DNA of 54,676 nt from an uncultured Acidobacteriia bacterium (GTDB taxonomy: Bacteria; Acidobacteriota; Terriglobia; Bryobacterales; Bryobacteraceae), in NCBI GenBank assembly GCA_903923395.1, contig CAIXXM010000168.1:1-54676 (forward strand), given 5' to 3'. Below the pieces are notes generated by a model that did no database searches, was not told where the DNA came from, and saw only the letters and a program-made list of their open reading frames with translations. Both the position numbers and the translations under genes were made by a program. Within the stretch, counting starts at the first letter, position 1. Each line of letters starts with the position of its first letter. Of the stretch, positions 42,779 through 52,004 are shown piece after piece.

Positions 42779-44941
42779 ATGCCACCATTTCCCGGTAATT
42801 CGCCGCGCTTTTTAGCCACCATCGCACTGGCCTTGCTGCTCGTTCCTTTGGCCGAAGCCCGCGTTACCAAAATCATCATCGATGACACCGCGCCGCTGGC
42901 CGCGAATCCCAGGTACAAACAAATTGCCGGACGCGCTTTTGGTGTTCTTGACCCCAATCATCCGCTGAACGCCATCATCCAGGACATCAATCTGGGCCGT
43001 GACCCGGATGGCATGGTCCGCTATGTGGCCTCCTTCGTCCTCACCGTTCCCACTGACCTTTCCACCGCCAGCGGCATGATGTGGCATGACGTGCCCAACC
43101 GCGGCACCCCCATCAACATCGGCACCGTGGAACAAGGCTTCGGAGATATCGGTCTGGCCAGCGCCTGGCAGGGAGACAACGCCGCAGCCAGCGCCACCAC
43201 GGGCACTGCCATCCGGGCCACCCAAACCGTGGGCGGCCGCCACTGGCTGCAGGTCCCCATTGCGAAATACTCTGACGGTTCTCCCGTCAGTGGACTCGTC
43301 TTCGGCCGCATCGTCAACCAAACCGGAACAGCCGCCCAGCCCTTGATGGTCATGACCAATCCGGTCCCCTACCTGCCCGCGACAAACGACCCCGCGCAGG
43401 CCTATCTGGTTTCCCGCGACCACGAAACCATGGAAGGCGTGGTCAGCAACGAAACCTACATTCCGCCCACTGACTGGAAGTTCTGCGGCGGCGGCACCTT
43501 CGCCAACCCCACGCCGCTGACCGCACTGCCCGTACAGATCTGTCTCCGCAATGGCTTTGACCCCACCAAGCTCTACCAGGTGGTCTATCTTTCGTCGACA
43601 CCCTACATTCTCGGTGTCGGTTTCGCTGCCTGGCGCGACGTTGGTTCATTCTTCAAGCACGCCGTTGCCGATGACTTCGGGACGCCGAACCCCATCGCCG
43701 GGGCGGTGAAATGGTCCATCGCGCGCGGCCAGTCCCAATCCGGGAATTATCTGCGCGCTTCCCTCCACCTCGGTTTCAACCAGGATGAGGCTCGCGGGCA
43801 AGTGCATGACGGACTCTGGCCCATCATCGCGGGCCGCCGCGTTGCCCTCAACTTCCGCTGGGCGCAGCCCGATGGCGTGCTCGAACTCTACCAGGCGGGC
43901 AGTGAAGGTCCGCAATGGTGGGTGGATTATCCGGATACCGTGCGCGGCCTGCCTGCCAACGGCATTCTTCACCGCTGCACCGCGACGAAAACCTGCCCGA
44001 AAGTCTTTGAACACTTCGGTTCCGCGGAGGTCTGGGACCTGAAAATGACCACCGAATGGGTCGGGACCAGCGCCGACACAGATATTCCCCTGCCGCCCAA
44101 CGTGCGCCGCTATTACATCGCCAGCACTACGCACGGCGGGACTTCTTATACCAACCCCGTCACCATGTTCAACAACAGTCTGTCAGGCAGCACCACCAAT
44201 GTCAGCAGTTGCTCCGGGCTCAATTACGGCACGGGCGTGCTGCCCGCGAATCCCGTGCCCCACTCCGACACCGTCAATGCCCTGATCGTGCGCTTCCGCG
44301 ACTGGATTATGAACGGCACGCTGCCTCCCCCGAGCCGCTACCCGACGCTCGCCGATGGCAACCTGGTGGACCCCGTGAAGGCGGCGATGGGCTTTCCCAC
44401 AATCCCTGTCTCTGCGGTCGCACCGGGTTGGCGGACCACCGTCCCGGAGGCTGGCTTCATCAACCCCGTGCTCGACTATGACTGGGGTCCGGCCTTCAAC
44501 CCCGCCGATGCTTCCGGCGTGCCGGATCTGATTGTTCCCCCCATCAAGCAGGTCATCAAAATGGTGGTGCCCCGCGTGGATGCCGATGGCAATGAGGTGG
44601 GTGGTGTGCCTGTTGTGCTGACCGGTGCGCCGCTGGGTACTTATCTCGGCTGGAATATCGTGGATTCCCGCACCAGCCCGCCGCTGACTTCGTACCGTCC
44701 GTTTCACGGGGGACAAGTCTGTGGCTACTCCGGCGGCATGATCCCGTTCGCGCAGACCAAGGCGCAGCGGCTCGCCAACAATGACCCGCGGCTGTCTTTG
44801 GAAGAGCGCTACACTGACCACGCCGGCTATGTCGCGGCAGTGGCGGAAGCTGCCATCGATGCGGTGAGCCAGGGCTTTCTGCTGCCCGCCGATGCCGACA
44901 AACTGATCGCTGCCGCTTATGCCAGCAATGTGTTGAAGTAA
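42779..44941 (+). CDS. Large secreted alpha/beta hydrolase domain protein (Abhydrolase_10-like)
   Basis: A 720-aa exported protein. AGGAG just upstream selects ATG 42779, with signal RFLATIALALLLVPLAEARV. Family features are RYKQIAGRAFGVLDPNHPLN, MMWHDVPNRGTPINIG and the nucleophile elbow region in SIARGQSQSGNYLRASLHLG, which carries G-x-S-Q-S-G. The C-terminal part contains RYTDHAGYVAAV. This group of long alpha/beta hydrolase-domain proteins is usually secreted; the substrate is unknown, perhaps an ester or amide in plant or soil material. It is divergent from msrB and convergent with 44956-45879. Confidence 0.82.
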   Translation: MPPFPGNSPRFLATIALALLLVPLAEARVTKIIIDDTAPLAANPRYKQIAGRAFGVLDPNHPLNAIIQDINLGRDPDGMVRYVASFVLTVPTDLSTASGMMWHDVPNRGTPINIGTVEQGFGDIGLASAWQGDNAAASATTGTAIRATQTVGGRHWLQVPIAKYSDGSPVSGLVFGRIVNQTGTAAQPLMVMTNPVPYLPATNDPAQAYLVSRDHETMEGVVSNETYIPPTDWKFCGGGTFANPTPLTALPVQICLRNGFDPTKLYQVVYLSSTPYILGVGFAAWRDVGSFFKHAVADDFGTPNPIAGAVKWSIARGQSQSGNYLRASLHLGFNQDEARGQVHDGLWPIIAGRRVALNFRWAQPDGVLELYQAGSEGPQWWVDYPDTVRGLPANGILHRCTATKTCPKVFEHFGSAEVWDLKMTTEWVGTSADTDIPLPPNVRRYYIASTTHGGTSYTNPVTMFNNSLSGSTTNVSSCSGLNYGTGVLPANPVPHSDTVNALIVRFRDWIMNGTLPPPSRYPTLADGNLVDPVKAAMGFPTIPVSAVAPGWRTTVPEAGFINPVLDYDWGPAFNPADASGVPDLIVPPIKQVIKMVVPRVDADGNEVGGVPVVLTGAPLGTYLGWNIVDSRTSPPLTSYRPFHGGQVCGYSGGMIPFAQTKAQRLANNDPRLSLEERYTDHAGYVAAVAEAAIDAVSQGFLLPADADKLIAAAYASNVLK

Positions 44942-44955
44942 CTGCCGCAGTTCAC

Positions 44956-45879
44956 TCAGGCCTTGCCCGTGGCCCGCCGCCCCGGCCCCGCGGGCATGGC
45001 CTGCAACAGGTTGACCACCTTGTCCAGCAAGCCCTGCTCAATATCGGCCTTGATGGAGATGTTGCGTCCCTGCTGTTCAGCCTCAATGCCGTCCCAGACG
45101 CGGTAGAGTTCCTTCTGGCCTTCGGGAACGCTCAGGCGCCCGAAGCCGATCAAGCCCTTGGCGGCATCGCGCAGGCTCACGGCGTCTTTCTCATTGGCTG
45201 CCGTGCCATGAATTTCGCACTTCAGGCCCTTGCTCAAATCCATGTCGAACCAGGTATCCTGCACGCCGCGGAAGATCTTTGAGAAATCAACATTGCCGCT
45301 GGTCATGCCAGGCAGGTGATCCGCCACAAAGCTGGCGAAGCCGGAGGAGATACCCCAGAACTGCGCCTTTGCGCTGATGCCCGCGGCCTTGGCCAACAGA
45401 GGCTGCGCCGCCGTGTGCTGGCCGGAGACCCACTCATCCAGCGCTGCTGTCAATGCTTCCATCGTTCCCGCCGCCGCCAGTGTTTGGTCAAGAATGCAGA
45501 AACCGGAGTTTCCGCCCGTGGTGGGCATTTGGTAGAGGTTATACTGCCCATGCCGCACACGCTTCAGGCCTTGTACTTCAGATAATTTCACGGCAAATTT
45601 GCCTCTGGCCAGCAGTACTCCACCCTTCGGACCAGATGCGAACAGCACTTCCCTCACATCCGTCCGCAGATCAAAGCCTGTTTCCTTTGCAAACTTGTCC
45701 AATTCCGGCAGCTTCTGCGCCGCCATCATTTTCGAGAAGAGCGCCGTCGATTTCAGTTCGGCCATGCGCCCGCCCAGCAGGGAATCCGTGCCTGGCGGCA
45801 CCATCTTCACCAGAACGTTATCCACCTGGACTGCAGCCAGCGCAGGTAATGCTGCCAGTAATAATACGAGACTCCGCAT
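44956..45879 (-). CDS. Secreted protein linked to ABC exporter, unknown function
   Basis: A 307-aa protein with signal MRSLVLLLAALPALAA. Recognisable stretches (MAELKSTALFSKMMAAQKLP, TDVREVLFASGPKGGVLLAR and GTMEALTAALDEW) match no family I know but recall DUF-type 'chaperone' or inhibitor proteins of acidobacterial secretomes. Its ATG overlaps the stop of the ABC permease (TGATG), so it is co-translated with the exporter. It may be exported or assist assembly; this is inference. Confidence 0.7.
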   Translation of the reverse strand: MRSLVLLLAALPALAAVQVDNVLVKMVPPGTDSLLGGRMAELKSTALFSKMMAAQKLPELDKFAKETGFDLRTDVREVLFASGPKGGVLLARGKFAVKLSEVQGLKRVRHGQYNLYQMPTTGGNSGFCILDQTLAAAGTMEALTAALDEWVSGQHTAAQPLLAKAAGISAKAQFWGISSGFASFVADHLPGMTSGNVDFSKIFRGVQDTWFDMDLSKGLKCEIHGTAANEKDAVSLRDAAKGLIGFGRLSVPEGQKELYRVWDGIEAEQQGRNISIKADIEQGLLDKVVNLLQAMPAGPGRRATGKA

Positions 45880-46700
45880 CAGAACGTCCTCCGTTCAAAC
45901 CGCCAGATGGCCAGGCCTAACATCGCAGCACCGAAGATCGCGGTGCTCCACAGCGGCATCCAGTCCGTGACCGGCTCATTGACAATCAGATGATGTACTA
46001 ACTTCGCGCCGTCAGAGAACTTAGGCAGCACGTAATACATGACGCGCAGCAAGTCCCTTGACCATTCCGAACTCAACAGCCGCTCGATCTGATCCTTCTG
46101 CGCCAGAATTGGCGTGATGATCATGATGGCGAAGGTGACCATGATCGCCACGGCGCCGCTGTCAAACAGAACGCCCACCAGCACGATGACCGTCAGCAGC
46201 ACCGTGAACATGAAGATCGTCCAAAGGCTGGAGAGCAGGAAGCCTGTACCCCAGACATCGGTCTTGATACCAAAGATCAGCCAGGTGCCAATGGTGAGAT
46301 ACCAAACGTTCGATGCCACCACCAGGACGTTGCCGGCGAAGCGCCCGAGCAGTAAGTGGGTCCGGGATACGGGTTTCGAGAGTAATAACTCAATCCTGCC
46401 CGGTTCAAACATGGCACTTACCAGGCCGGCGGATGCGAAGACGGCCAGGGCGATCCCGGCGACATACATGAAGGCCGCGATAAACCCCTGCGTACCCTTG
46501 ACGATCTTGGTTACATCCTGCCCCGGACTGGTCTTGCCGAACAGGGAGACCGTGGCTGTGGCGCCGGCCACCACATCCACACGCATCAGGAAGATGAAGA
46601 AGAGCAGCAGCGCCGTGCAGCAGCCGAAGAAGCCCCAGAAGACTTTGCGGGCAAAGGCCTCGCGGAAGGTGTCGCGGATCAAAGCATATGTGGCTGTCAT
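45879..46700 (-). CDS. ABC-2 type transporter permease
   Basis: A 273-aa inner-membrane protein with about six hydrophobic helices. It starts TATYALIRDTFREAFARKVF and holds FIAAFMYVAGIALAVFASAG and ELLLSKPVSRTHLLLGRFAG, typical of ABC-2 permeases where the 'LSKP-SR' loop meets the ATPase. It follows the ATPase gene (46702) by one base and overlaps the secreted-protein gene, making a three-gene unit. The substrate is unknown. Confidence 0.88.
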   Translation of the reverse strand: MTATYALIRDTFREAFARKVFWGFFGCCTALLLFFIFLMRVDVVAGATATVSLFGKTSPGQDVTKIVKGTQGFIAAFMYVAGIALAVFASAGLVSAMFEPGRIELLLSKPVSRTHLLLGRFAGNVLVVASNVWYLTIGTWLIFGIKTDVWGTGFLLSSLWTIFMFTVLLTVIVLVGVLFDSGAVAIMVTFAIMIITPILAQKDQIERLLSSEWSRDLLRVMYYVLPKFSDGAKLVHHLIVNEPVTDWMPLWSTAIFGAAMLGLAIWRFERRTF

Positions 46701-46701
46701 G

Positions 46702-47622
46702 TTATTTCACCGTGCTCATGAAGACTTCTTCGAGCGTGCTGCGCGTGCGTGAGAAACTTTCAATTTCACTGCCCGCCGCGCGCAGTAAATCAACCGCCAG
46801 ATTGGCTTCTTCGCGCGTGTTGAAGCTGAGACGGAGCAGATCTTCCGTCCGTTCGCAAGTCTTGGCGCGCTGCCGCAAATCTTTTTCGACTAACTCGGGT
46901 ACATTTGCAGCTTCCACGCGAAAACCGCTGCCTCCTGTCAGGGAAGCCACCGAGCCAGCCAGTGCCAGGCGGCCCTTTTGTATGATCGCGACGTCATGGC
47001 AAAACAGTTCGACTTCCTGCAGCAGGTGCGAGTTCAGGAACACGGTGACACCGGTTTCCTTCAGGTTCTGCAGCACATCGCGGATGTGTTTTCTGCCCAC
47101 GGGGTCCACGCCATCGGAGGGTTCGTCGAGCACCAGGAGTTTCGGTGAATGCATGAGCGCCTGCGCCAGGCCGACGCGCTGCAACATGCCCTTGGAATAT
47201 TTGCCGAGCCGCAGATTGTGTGCGCGTTCATCGAGGCCCACCAGTTCGAGCAGTTCGGGAATGCGCCGCTTGCGGGTGGCTTCGTCCATGCCGGAAAGCG
47301 AGCCGTAAAAATCCAGCATGCCCCAGCCGGTCAGATAGGTGGGGAAGCGGTGATTCTCCGGGAGGTAGCCAATGGGTTGCCGCGCACCGGGGATGCGCGA
47401 ATCCTGCCCGAAGACCTTGGCCACGCCCGCGGTGGGATGCGCGCAGGAGAGCAGCATCTTGACGAAGGTGGTCTTCCCGGCGCCGTTGGGTCCCAGCAGG
47501 CCAAACGTCATGCCGCTGCGGACGCGGATGGAAATATCGTCCACGGCCCGCAACTCCTTGCCGCTCCACCGGTTGCGGAAGACCTTTGTCAGTCCCTCAG
47601 TCTCTATGGCGAATTCAGTCAT
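46702..47622 (-). CDS. ABC transporter ATP-binding protein
   Basis: A 306-aa ATPase from ATG 47622; a TTG at 47631 would add three residues. Walker A GPNGAGKTT, Q-loop region IGYLPENHRFP, signature YSKGMLQRVGLAQAL and Walker B LLVLDEPSDGVDP are all visible, with the switch His in FLNSHLLQEVE. The C-terminal extension (about 225-306) resembles multidrug or Cu-type ABC-2 ATPases. It heads the exporter operon and lies 87 nt from the divergent ParD gene. Confidence 0.93.
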   Translation of the reverse strand: MTEFAIETEGLTKVFRNRWSGKELRAVDDISIRVRSGMTFGLLGPNGAGKTTFVKMLLSCAHPTAGVAKVFGQDSRIPGARQPIGYLPENHRFPTYLTGWGMLDFYGSLSGMDEATRKRRIPELLELVGLDERAHNLRLGKYSKGMLQRVGLAQALMHSPKLLVLDEPSDGVDPVGRKHIRDVLQNLKETGVTVFLNSHLLQEVELFCHDVAIIQKGRLALAGSVASLTGGSGFRVEAANVPELVEKDLRQRAKTCERTEDLLRLSFNTREEANLAVDLLRAAGSEIESFSRTRSTLEEVFMSTVK

Positions 47623-47708
47623 GTGTAACAAGGGTAACGAACGGCGGGTCAGGAATGTTCAACCCAAGTCCGTTGGCAAGCTTTGCCAAGCCTGCTTTTC
47701 TTCAGTTG

Positions 47709-47966
47709 ATGCCGACCCGCAATGTGAATCTCACCCCCGAACTCGACAAGTTCATTCTGGATGCCGTGGCCACCGGTCGCTATGAGAATGCAAGCGAAGT
47801 GGTGCGCACGGCACTGCGGATCATGGAACGGGAAGAGCAGGAGTATCAGGCGAAATTGAGTGCCCTGCGGTCCATGCTCCAAGCCGGGTTGGATAGTGGC
47901 GTTGCGAAGGGCGATATCTTCGACGCGGTGCTTGAAGAGTTTGATCTCGCCGGGTCCCATCTATAG
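47709..47966 (+). CDS. ParD-type antitoxin
   Basis: An 85-aa ribbon-helix-helix protein. The N-terminal NVNLTPELDKFILDAVATGR and NASEVVRTALRIMEREE match ParD antitoxins, which bind their own promoter and block the ParE gyrase toxin with a C-terminal tail (here SALRSMLQAGLDSGVAKGDI). ATG 47709 is a good start; no strong ribosome site is present. The next reading frame is a broken ParE gene starting at the base after the stop. Confidence 0.88.
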   Translation: MPTRNVNLTPELDKFILDAVATGRYENASEVVRTALRIMEREEQEYQAKLSALRSMLQAGLDSGVAKGDIFDAVLEEFDLAGSHL

Positions 47967-48116
47967 ATGCCGTTGACCCTGGAATTCTCAAATCTCTCGA
48001 AGGAGGATTTGCGGGAGATTACGCGTTGTGATTTACCAGCACCGCAAGGAAAGCATTTTCGTCATCCGCATGCACGAGCGAATGCTTCCCACAAGGCACC
48101 TGGCCTCGCTCACTAA
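47967..48116 (+). pseudogene. Degraded ParE toxin gene
   Basis: The ATG follows the parD stop directly. Frame 1 gives MPLTLEFSNLSKEDLREI, a ParE-like N-terminus, then nonsense and a stop after 49 codons. In the +1 frame the ParE-like C-terminus RVVIYQHRKESIFVIRMHER appears from about 48022. A normal ParE is about 95-100 aa, so some 50 central codons plus a frame are missing. A deletion that disabled the toxin is the simplest reading. The remnant touches the end of the convergent gene at 48113. Confidence 0.7.
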
Positions 48117-48616
48117 TTCCGCGAAGCAACCGCTTCCGTGCGTCCTGCCAGCGGCTGGATCACGGTTCCCCCACACACAGCCACGCCCGTCTTCGTCAAC
48201 GCCTGCAGGAAATTATTGAACAGCGAATAGAACACCTGTTCATTCATCGGCTGCCGGCCGGGCAGGCGGAACGAGGAAGGCAGTTCCTTGGCGATCTTGA
48301 CCTGCAAGCCATAGTTCAAACGGCGTCCGCTGCGGTCCTTCTTGTTCGCCACCGTGATGGGGGTTTGCAAGACGCCACCCGTGCGCCCGTCAATGTAGAA
48401 CTGGCAGCGCGAAAACCAGCCCAGATTCGCAGGATCGGCAGCATCGAACAGCAGAATCGGATTCGCACGCTCTCCCAGTGTGAGGTCCAACGTGAGTGCG
48501 CGATCCGTCTCATTGATGCGGATCTTGAACCCCGCGCTCTCCGCCACCGCTTCAATGGTTGCCGGATCGAGTTCGAGAAGAATGAATTTGTGATTGCCCG
48601 CCAGTAAGACCTGCAT
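48113..48616 (-). CDS. Protein of unknown function
   Basis: A 167-aa cytoplasmic-looking protein with no signal peptide or membrane helix. It begins MQVLLAGNHKFILLELDPAT and contains TLDLTLGERANPILLFDAAD, RCQFYIDGRTGGVLQTPITV and a helical C-terminus (EQVFYSLFNNFLQALTKTGV). Two conserved-looking Cys are present (FSRCQF, VAVCGG). No family recognised. It is followed by nothing related and preceded, 34 nt upstream, by the STAS gene, perhaps on the same transcript. Confidence 0.6.
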   Translation of the reverse strand: MQVLLAGNHKFILLELDPATIEAVAESAGFKIRINETDRALTLDLTLGERANPILLFDAADPANLGWFSRCQFYIDGRTGGVLQTPITVANKKDRSGRRLNYGLQVKIAKELPSSFRLPGRQPMNEQVFYSLFNNFLQALTKTGVAVCGGTVIQPLAGRTEAVASRN

Positions 48617-48650
48617 AAACCCTTGCTTCCATTATGCAGCTTGGCAGACG

Positions 48651-49004
48651 CTAGCTTTCGTTGAGGCCTGTCACTGCCTCTTCCACCGTGGGCACGAACT
48701 TCAAAACCGCATCCATGCGGGTCAGATGGAATACATCCATCACCAGGCCCTTGGCCCCCGCCACGCGCGCTGCGGCACCCGCCTGCGAGATCTTTCCGAA
48801 GCAGTAAGCCACAATGCCGATGCCCGTGGAATCAATAAACGTGACATGGCTCACGTCGAGAATGAACTTCTTCGCGCCTTCGTTGAGCGCTTTCAGGATG
48901 GTGGATTCAATCTGTCCGCTCTCGCGGCCAATCGTGATGCGTCCGGAAAGCTCGACGACGGTGATGTCCGGGTCAATAGTGCGTGTGGAAAGGCTGAGAA
49001 TCAT
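48651..49004 (-). CDS. STAS-domain anti-sigma factor antagonist
   Basis: A 117-aa SpoIIAA/RsbV-like protein. The STAS core VVELSGRITIGRESGQIEST and VTFIDSTGIGIVAYCFG is intact, and S59 in the DSTG motif is the site normally phosphorylated by a partner-kinase anti-sigma factor. No anti-sigma factor, sigma factor or phosphatase is adjacent, so its partner is elsewhere. It lies 18 nt after the MsbA-like transporter. Confidence 0.92.
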   Translation of the reverse strand: MILSLSTRTIDPDITVVELSGRITIGRESGQIESTILKALNEGAKKFILDVSHVTFIDSTGIGIVAYCFGKISQAGAAARVAGAKGLVMDVFHLTRMDAVLKFVPTVEEAVTGLNES

Positions 49005-49022
49005 GTCTGGAGACAGAATACA

Positions 49023-50843
49023 TTACTTGACTGCAATCTCCGGCACAACATCGCCTTCCCCCGGCGCGAGGAAGAGATTTTCATCGAGCGCCAGCTGCCG
49101 TGTATACATCTCCCAATAGCGTCCTTGCTGGTCAAACAGCTGCTGGTGCGAACCGCGCTCCACAATCTGACCGCCTTCGATCACCAGAATCTGATCCGCC
49201 TTGCGAATGGTGGAAAGCCGGTGGGCAATCACGAAAGTGGTGCGTCCCTTCATCAGGTGTGAGAGGCCCTGCTGAATCATGGCCTCGCTCTTGGAATCCA
49301 GGCTGGAGGTCGCTTCATCGAGAATCAGAATGCGCGGGTCGGCGAGAATCGCGCGGGCTATCGAAAGACGCTGCCGCTGGCCACCGGAAAGCTTCACGCC
49401 GCGTTCGCCGATGATGGTGTTGTACTTCTCTTCCAAACCTTCGGCAAACTCATCCACACGCGCGATGCGGCAGGCTTCCAGCATCTGCTCTTCGGTCGCA
49501 TCCGGCCGAGCGAACAACACGTTCTCCCGGATGTTGCCATCGAACAGGAACGTCTCCTGCAACACCACGCCCAGTTGCCCGCGGTAGCTGCTGAGTTCGA
49601 TGGTGTTGAGGTCAATGCCATCCACAGTGATGGTGCCGCAGGAGGGCTTGTGGAAGGCCGTAATCAAACCAATGGTCGTCGACTTGCCTGAGCCCGAAGG
49701 TCCCACGAACGCCGTCACCGTACCCGGCTTTGCTTCGAAGCTGATCCCGTGCAGCACCTCCTTGCCCGAATCATAAGAGAACACCACCTTGTCGAACTTC
49801 ACATCGCCCACAATGGGCCCGATGCTTGTGACGCGCTCCGGGTCTTCATCTTCCGGCCGCACGTTGAGAACTTCCTTGGTGCGCTCGAGGCCTGCCAGGG
49901 CTTCCGTGATCTGCGTTCCGATGTTCACCAACTGGAAGACCGGTGCCACCAGAAATGCCAGGAAGGCCGTGAAGGTGACGAAGCCGCCCAGTGTGAGAGT
50001 GCCCGCATCAATCTGGCGCGCGCCGATGTACATCACAATCGCACCGACAATGCCCATCAGGACAGTGGCCGAAAGCGACATCAGAGACATCGCCATCAGG
50101 CTCTTCAGCACGTTGTCCAGCAACCGTTGCACGCCCGCGGAGAAGACCTTCGCTTCGCGGCCTTCGGCGTGGTAACCCTTGATCACACGCACGCCACCCA
50201 GGGATTCCGTCAATCGCCCGGTCACCTCCGCTGTGATCTTGCCGCGCTCGCGGAAAATCGGCCGTATGGTGGAGAAGGCCTTCTTCAGAGTGATGCCGAA
50301 CGTCAACACCACCACCATGGAGATGCCGGTCATCAAGGCGCTGATCTTGAGCAGGATGACAAGCGCGAAGGTGGCCGTCAGCACGCCGCCCAGAAAGTCG
50401 ACCAGGCCCGTGCCAATCAGGTTGCGCACGCCTTCCACATCGCTCATGATGCGGCTCACCAGTTGCCCGGTCTTGTTGGCGTCGTAATATGCCACAGGCA
50501 GGCGGCCCACGTGCTGCTGCACCTTCCGCCGCAGCTCCGCAATCAGCTTCTGCGCTTCTTTCGAAAGCAATTGCGTGAGCGTGAAGGACGTGGCACCCTG
50601 AATCACCGTCGCCAGCAGCACTCCCAGCGTCAGCGGCAGCAGCATATCCATGTGCTTCTTGCCGATGATGTCATCGATCAAATAACGCGTGGATGCCGGC
50701 AGCACCAGCCCGGAGGCCCGGCTGATGAGAATCAGAATGAGCCCCAGCCCGAGCAAGCCCCGCCGCGGACGCATCAGCGCCCAAACATCCGGCCACAGTT
50801 CCTTGATGTTTACGGGTTTCTTCGCAGGTGCGCCAGGCGTCAT
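49023..50843 (-). CDS. ABC exporter, fused permease and ATPase (MsbA-like)
   Basis: A 606-aa half-transporter from ATG 50843; a TTG at 50903 would add 20 Arg/Ser-rich residues. Six membrane helices (about residues 30-310) precede the ATPase: Walker A GPSGSGKSTT, Q-loop VVLQETFLFDGN, signature LSGGQRQRLSIARAI, Walker B ILILDEAT and switch His (VIAHRLSTI). The class exports lipids, lipid A or drugs as a homodimer. The substrate is not readable. It sits between the VWA-protein and STAS genes on one strand. Confidence 0.92.
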   Translation of the reverse strand: MTPGAPAKKPVNIKELWPDVWALMRPRRGLLGLGLILILISRASGLVLPASTRYLIDDIIGKKHMDMLLPLTLGVLLATVIQGATSFTLTQLLSKEAQKLIAELRRKVQQHVGRLPVAYYDANKTGQLVSRIMSDVEGVRNLIGTGLVDFLGGVLTATFALVILLKISALMTGISMVVVLTFGITLKKAFSTIRPIFRERGKITAEVTGRLTESLGGVRVIKGYHAEGREAKVFSAGVQRLLDNVLKSLMAMSLMSLSATVLMGIVGAIVMYIGARQIDAGTLTLGGFVTFTAFLAFLVAPVFQLVNIGTQITEALAGLERTKEVLNVRPEDEDPERVTSIGPIVGDVKFDKVVFSYDSGKEVLHGISFEAKPGTVTAFVGPSGSGKSTTIGLITAFHKPSCGTITVDGIDLNTIELSSYRGQLGVVLQETFLFDGNIRENVLFARPDATEEQMLEACRIARVDEFAEGLEEKYNTIIGERGVKLSGGQRQRLSIARAILADPRILILDEATSSLDSKSEAMIQQGLSHLMKGRTTFVIAHRLSTIRKADQILVIEGGQIVERGSHQQLFDQQGRYWEMYTRQLALDENLFLAPGEGDVVPEIAVK

Positions 50844-50906
50844 ACCGCTTCGATGCGGCGTAGCCTCTGCACGTCGCGAACTCACCGCACCCAATCCGGA
50901 CAAGCG

Positions 50907-51992
50907 CTACTTCTTTCCGCCGGCAATGTAGTAGCCGGGGCGGGTCTTGGCGATGAAATCCGGACGGTCCAGCCGCACATCGAGCTCGTGGAAGCCGTTC
51001 TCATCGGTATTGTTGGGCTGGTACGTAATGATGTACTGGCTGTGTATTTCCTGCCCGATCCTCTGCACCGCATCTTCGAGGCCCTTGCCCCGGATGAAAT
51101 AAAACTCCCGCCCGCCCGTACCTTTCGCGAATACAGTGGTGGGGTTCGCAACGAAGATCAGCTTCACGCCCTTGTAGATCTCTTTGAGCGCCGGAATGAA
51201 CTGCATCTGGTTCTGCGTGCCGTATTCATGGGCCATGGCGGAGGGGGAACTCACACCGCCCATCGGCACGGGCACACCCACGGAGTTCATGGAGACCGCA
51301 TCGGGGTAGGGAATAGACTGCTTCTCATTCAACCGCACGGCGACCTGCGTGACATCCACGGGGTAGATCATGATGTTGTTGAATTGCGCGTTGATCAACG
51401 TCTCGCGTCCGCGCGCTTCACTGCCGTTGTCACGGTTCTCGCTGATGAGCAGCAGGATCTTGCGGTTGTTCTTCGGGCGCTTCTTCAGATCATTCGTCGC
51501 CTGCTCCACGGCATCAATCATCCGTGTTTGCGGGTTGCCGGCGTTGATCTTGTTGATCGCGACTTTGACTTTGTCGCTGGCTGAAGTGAATTCCTGCAGT
51601 ACGCGCACGCGGCTGTCGAAGGCGATGACTTCCACCTCGCCCTGCTCACCAGTAATCAGACTGGTCAGCGAGCCCACCTTCTTCACCTGCGGCAGAATCG
51701 CTTCCATATTCGAGGAAGCCTGAATTGCGATCACCAGTGAGATGGGCTGGAAGGTCACATCCACCTGGATGTTCTGTTCCTTGTTGTTATCGAAGAGATG
51801 GAATTGATTGGGCCGGACGCCGTCGATGATGTTGCCGGACCGGTCCGTGACGAGCACGGGCGCAATCACCGTTTGGGTGACTGCTTTGAAGATGATCTCA
51901 TCTTCCGGCTTTTGCTGCTGGCCGGGACCAGCACTCTGGGCAAAAAGCGCGCCTGCCAGCGTCAACGACAATGTGGCTTTCAGAAACGTCAT
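50907..51992 (-). CDS. Secreted VWFA-related acidobacterial protein
   Basis: A 361-aa protein with signal MTFLKATLSLTLAGALFAQS. Residues 35-290 form a von Willebrand A-like domain: VLVTDRSGNIIDGVRPNQFH, LVIAIQASSNMEAI and LLLISENRDNGSEARGRETL. The usual metal motif D-x-S-x-S is changed to Q-A-S-S-N, so metal-dependent ligand binding is doubtful. The family is expanded in Acidobacteriota and its role is unknown. A Gln-rich linker follows the signal. It lies 12 nt after mogA/moaB on the same strand. Confidence 0.85.
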   Translation of the reverse strand: MTFLKATLSLTLAGALFAQSAGPGQQQKPEDEIIFKAVTQTVIAPVLVTDRSGNIIDGVRPNQFHLFDNNKEQNIQVDVTFQPISLVIAIQASSNMEAILPQVKKVGSLTSLITGEQGEVEVIAFDSRVRVLQEFTSASDKVKVAINKINAGNPQTRMIDAVEQATNDLKKRPKNNRKILLLISENRDNGSEARGRETLINAQFNNIMIYPVDVTQVAVRLNEKQSIPYPDAVSMNSVGVPVPMGGVSSPSAMAHEYGTQNQMQFIPALKEIYKGVKLIFVANPTTVFAKGTGGREFYFIRGKGLEDAVQRIGQEIHSQYIITYQPNNTDENGFHELDVRLDRPDFIAKTRPGYYIAGGKK

Positions 51993-52004
51993 CTTTTCTC
52001 CCTG

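Noticed and set aside
49749-51584. 611-aa open frame on the plus strand
   Set aside because: It is antisense to the MsbA-like exporter and VWA genes; its His/Gln/Arg composition is typical of a G+C-rich shadow frame.
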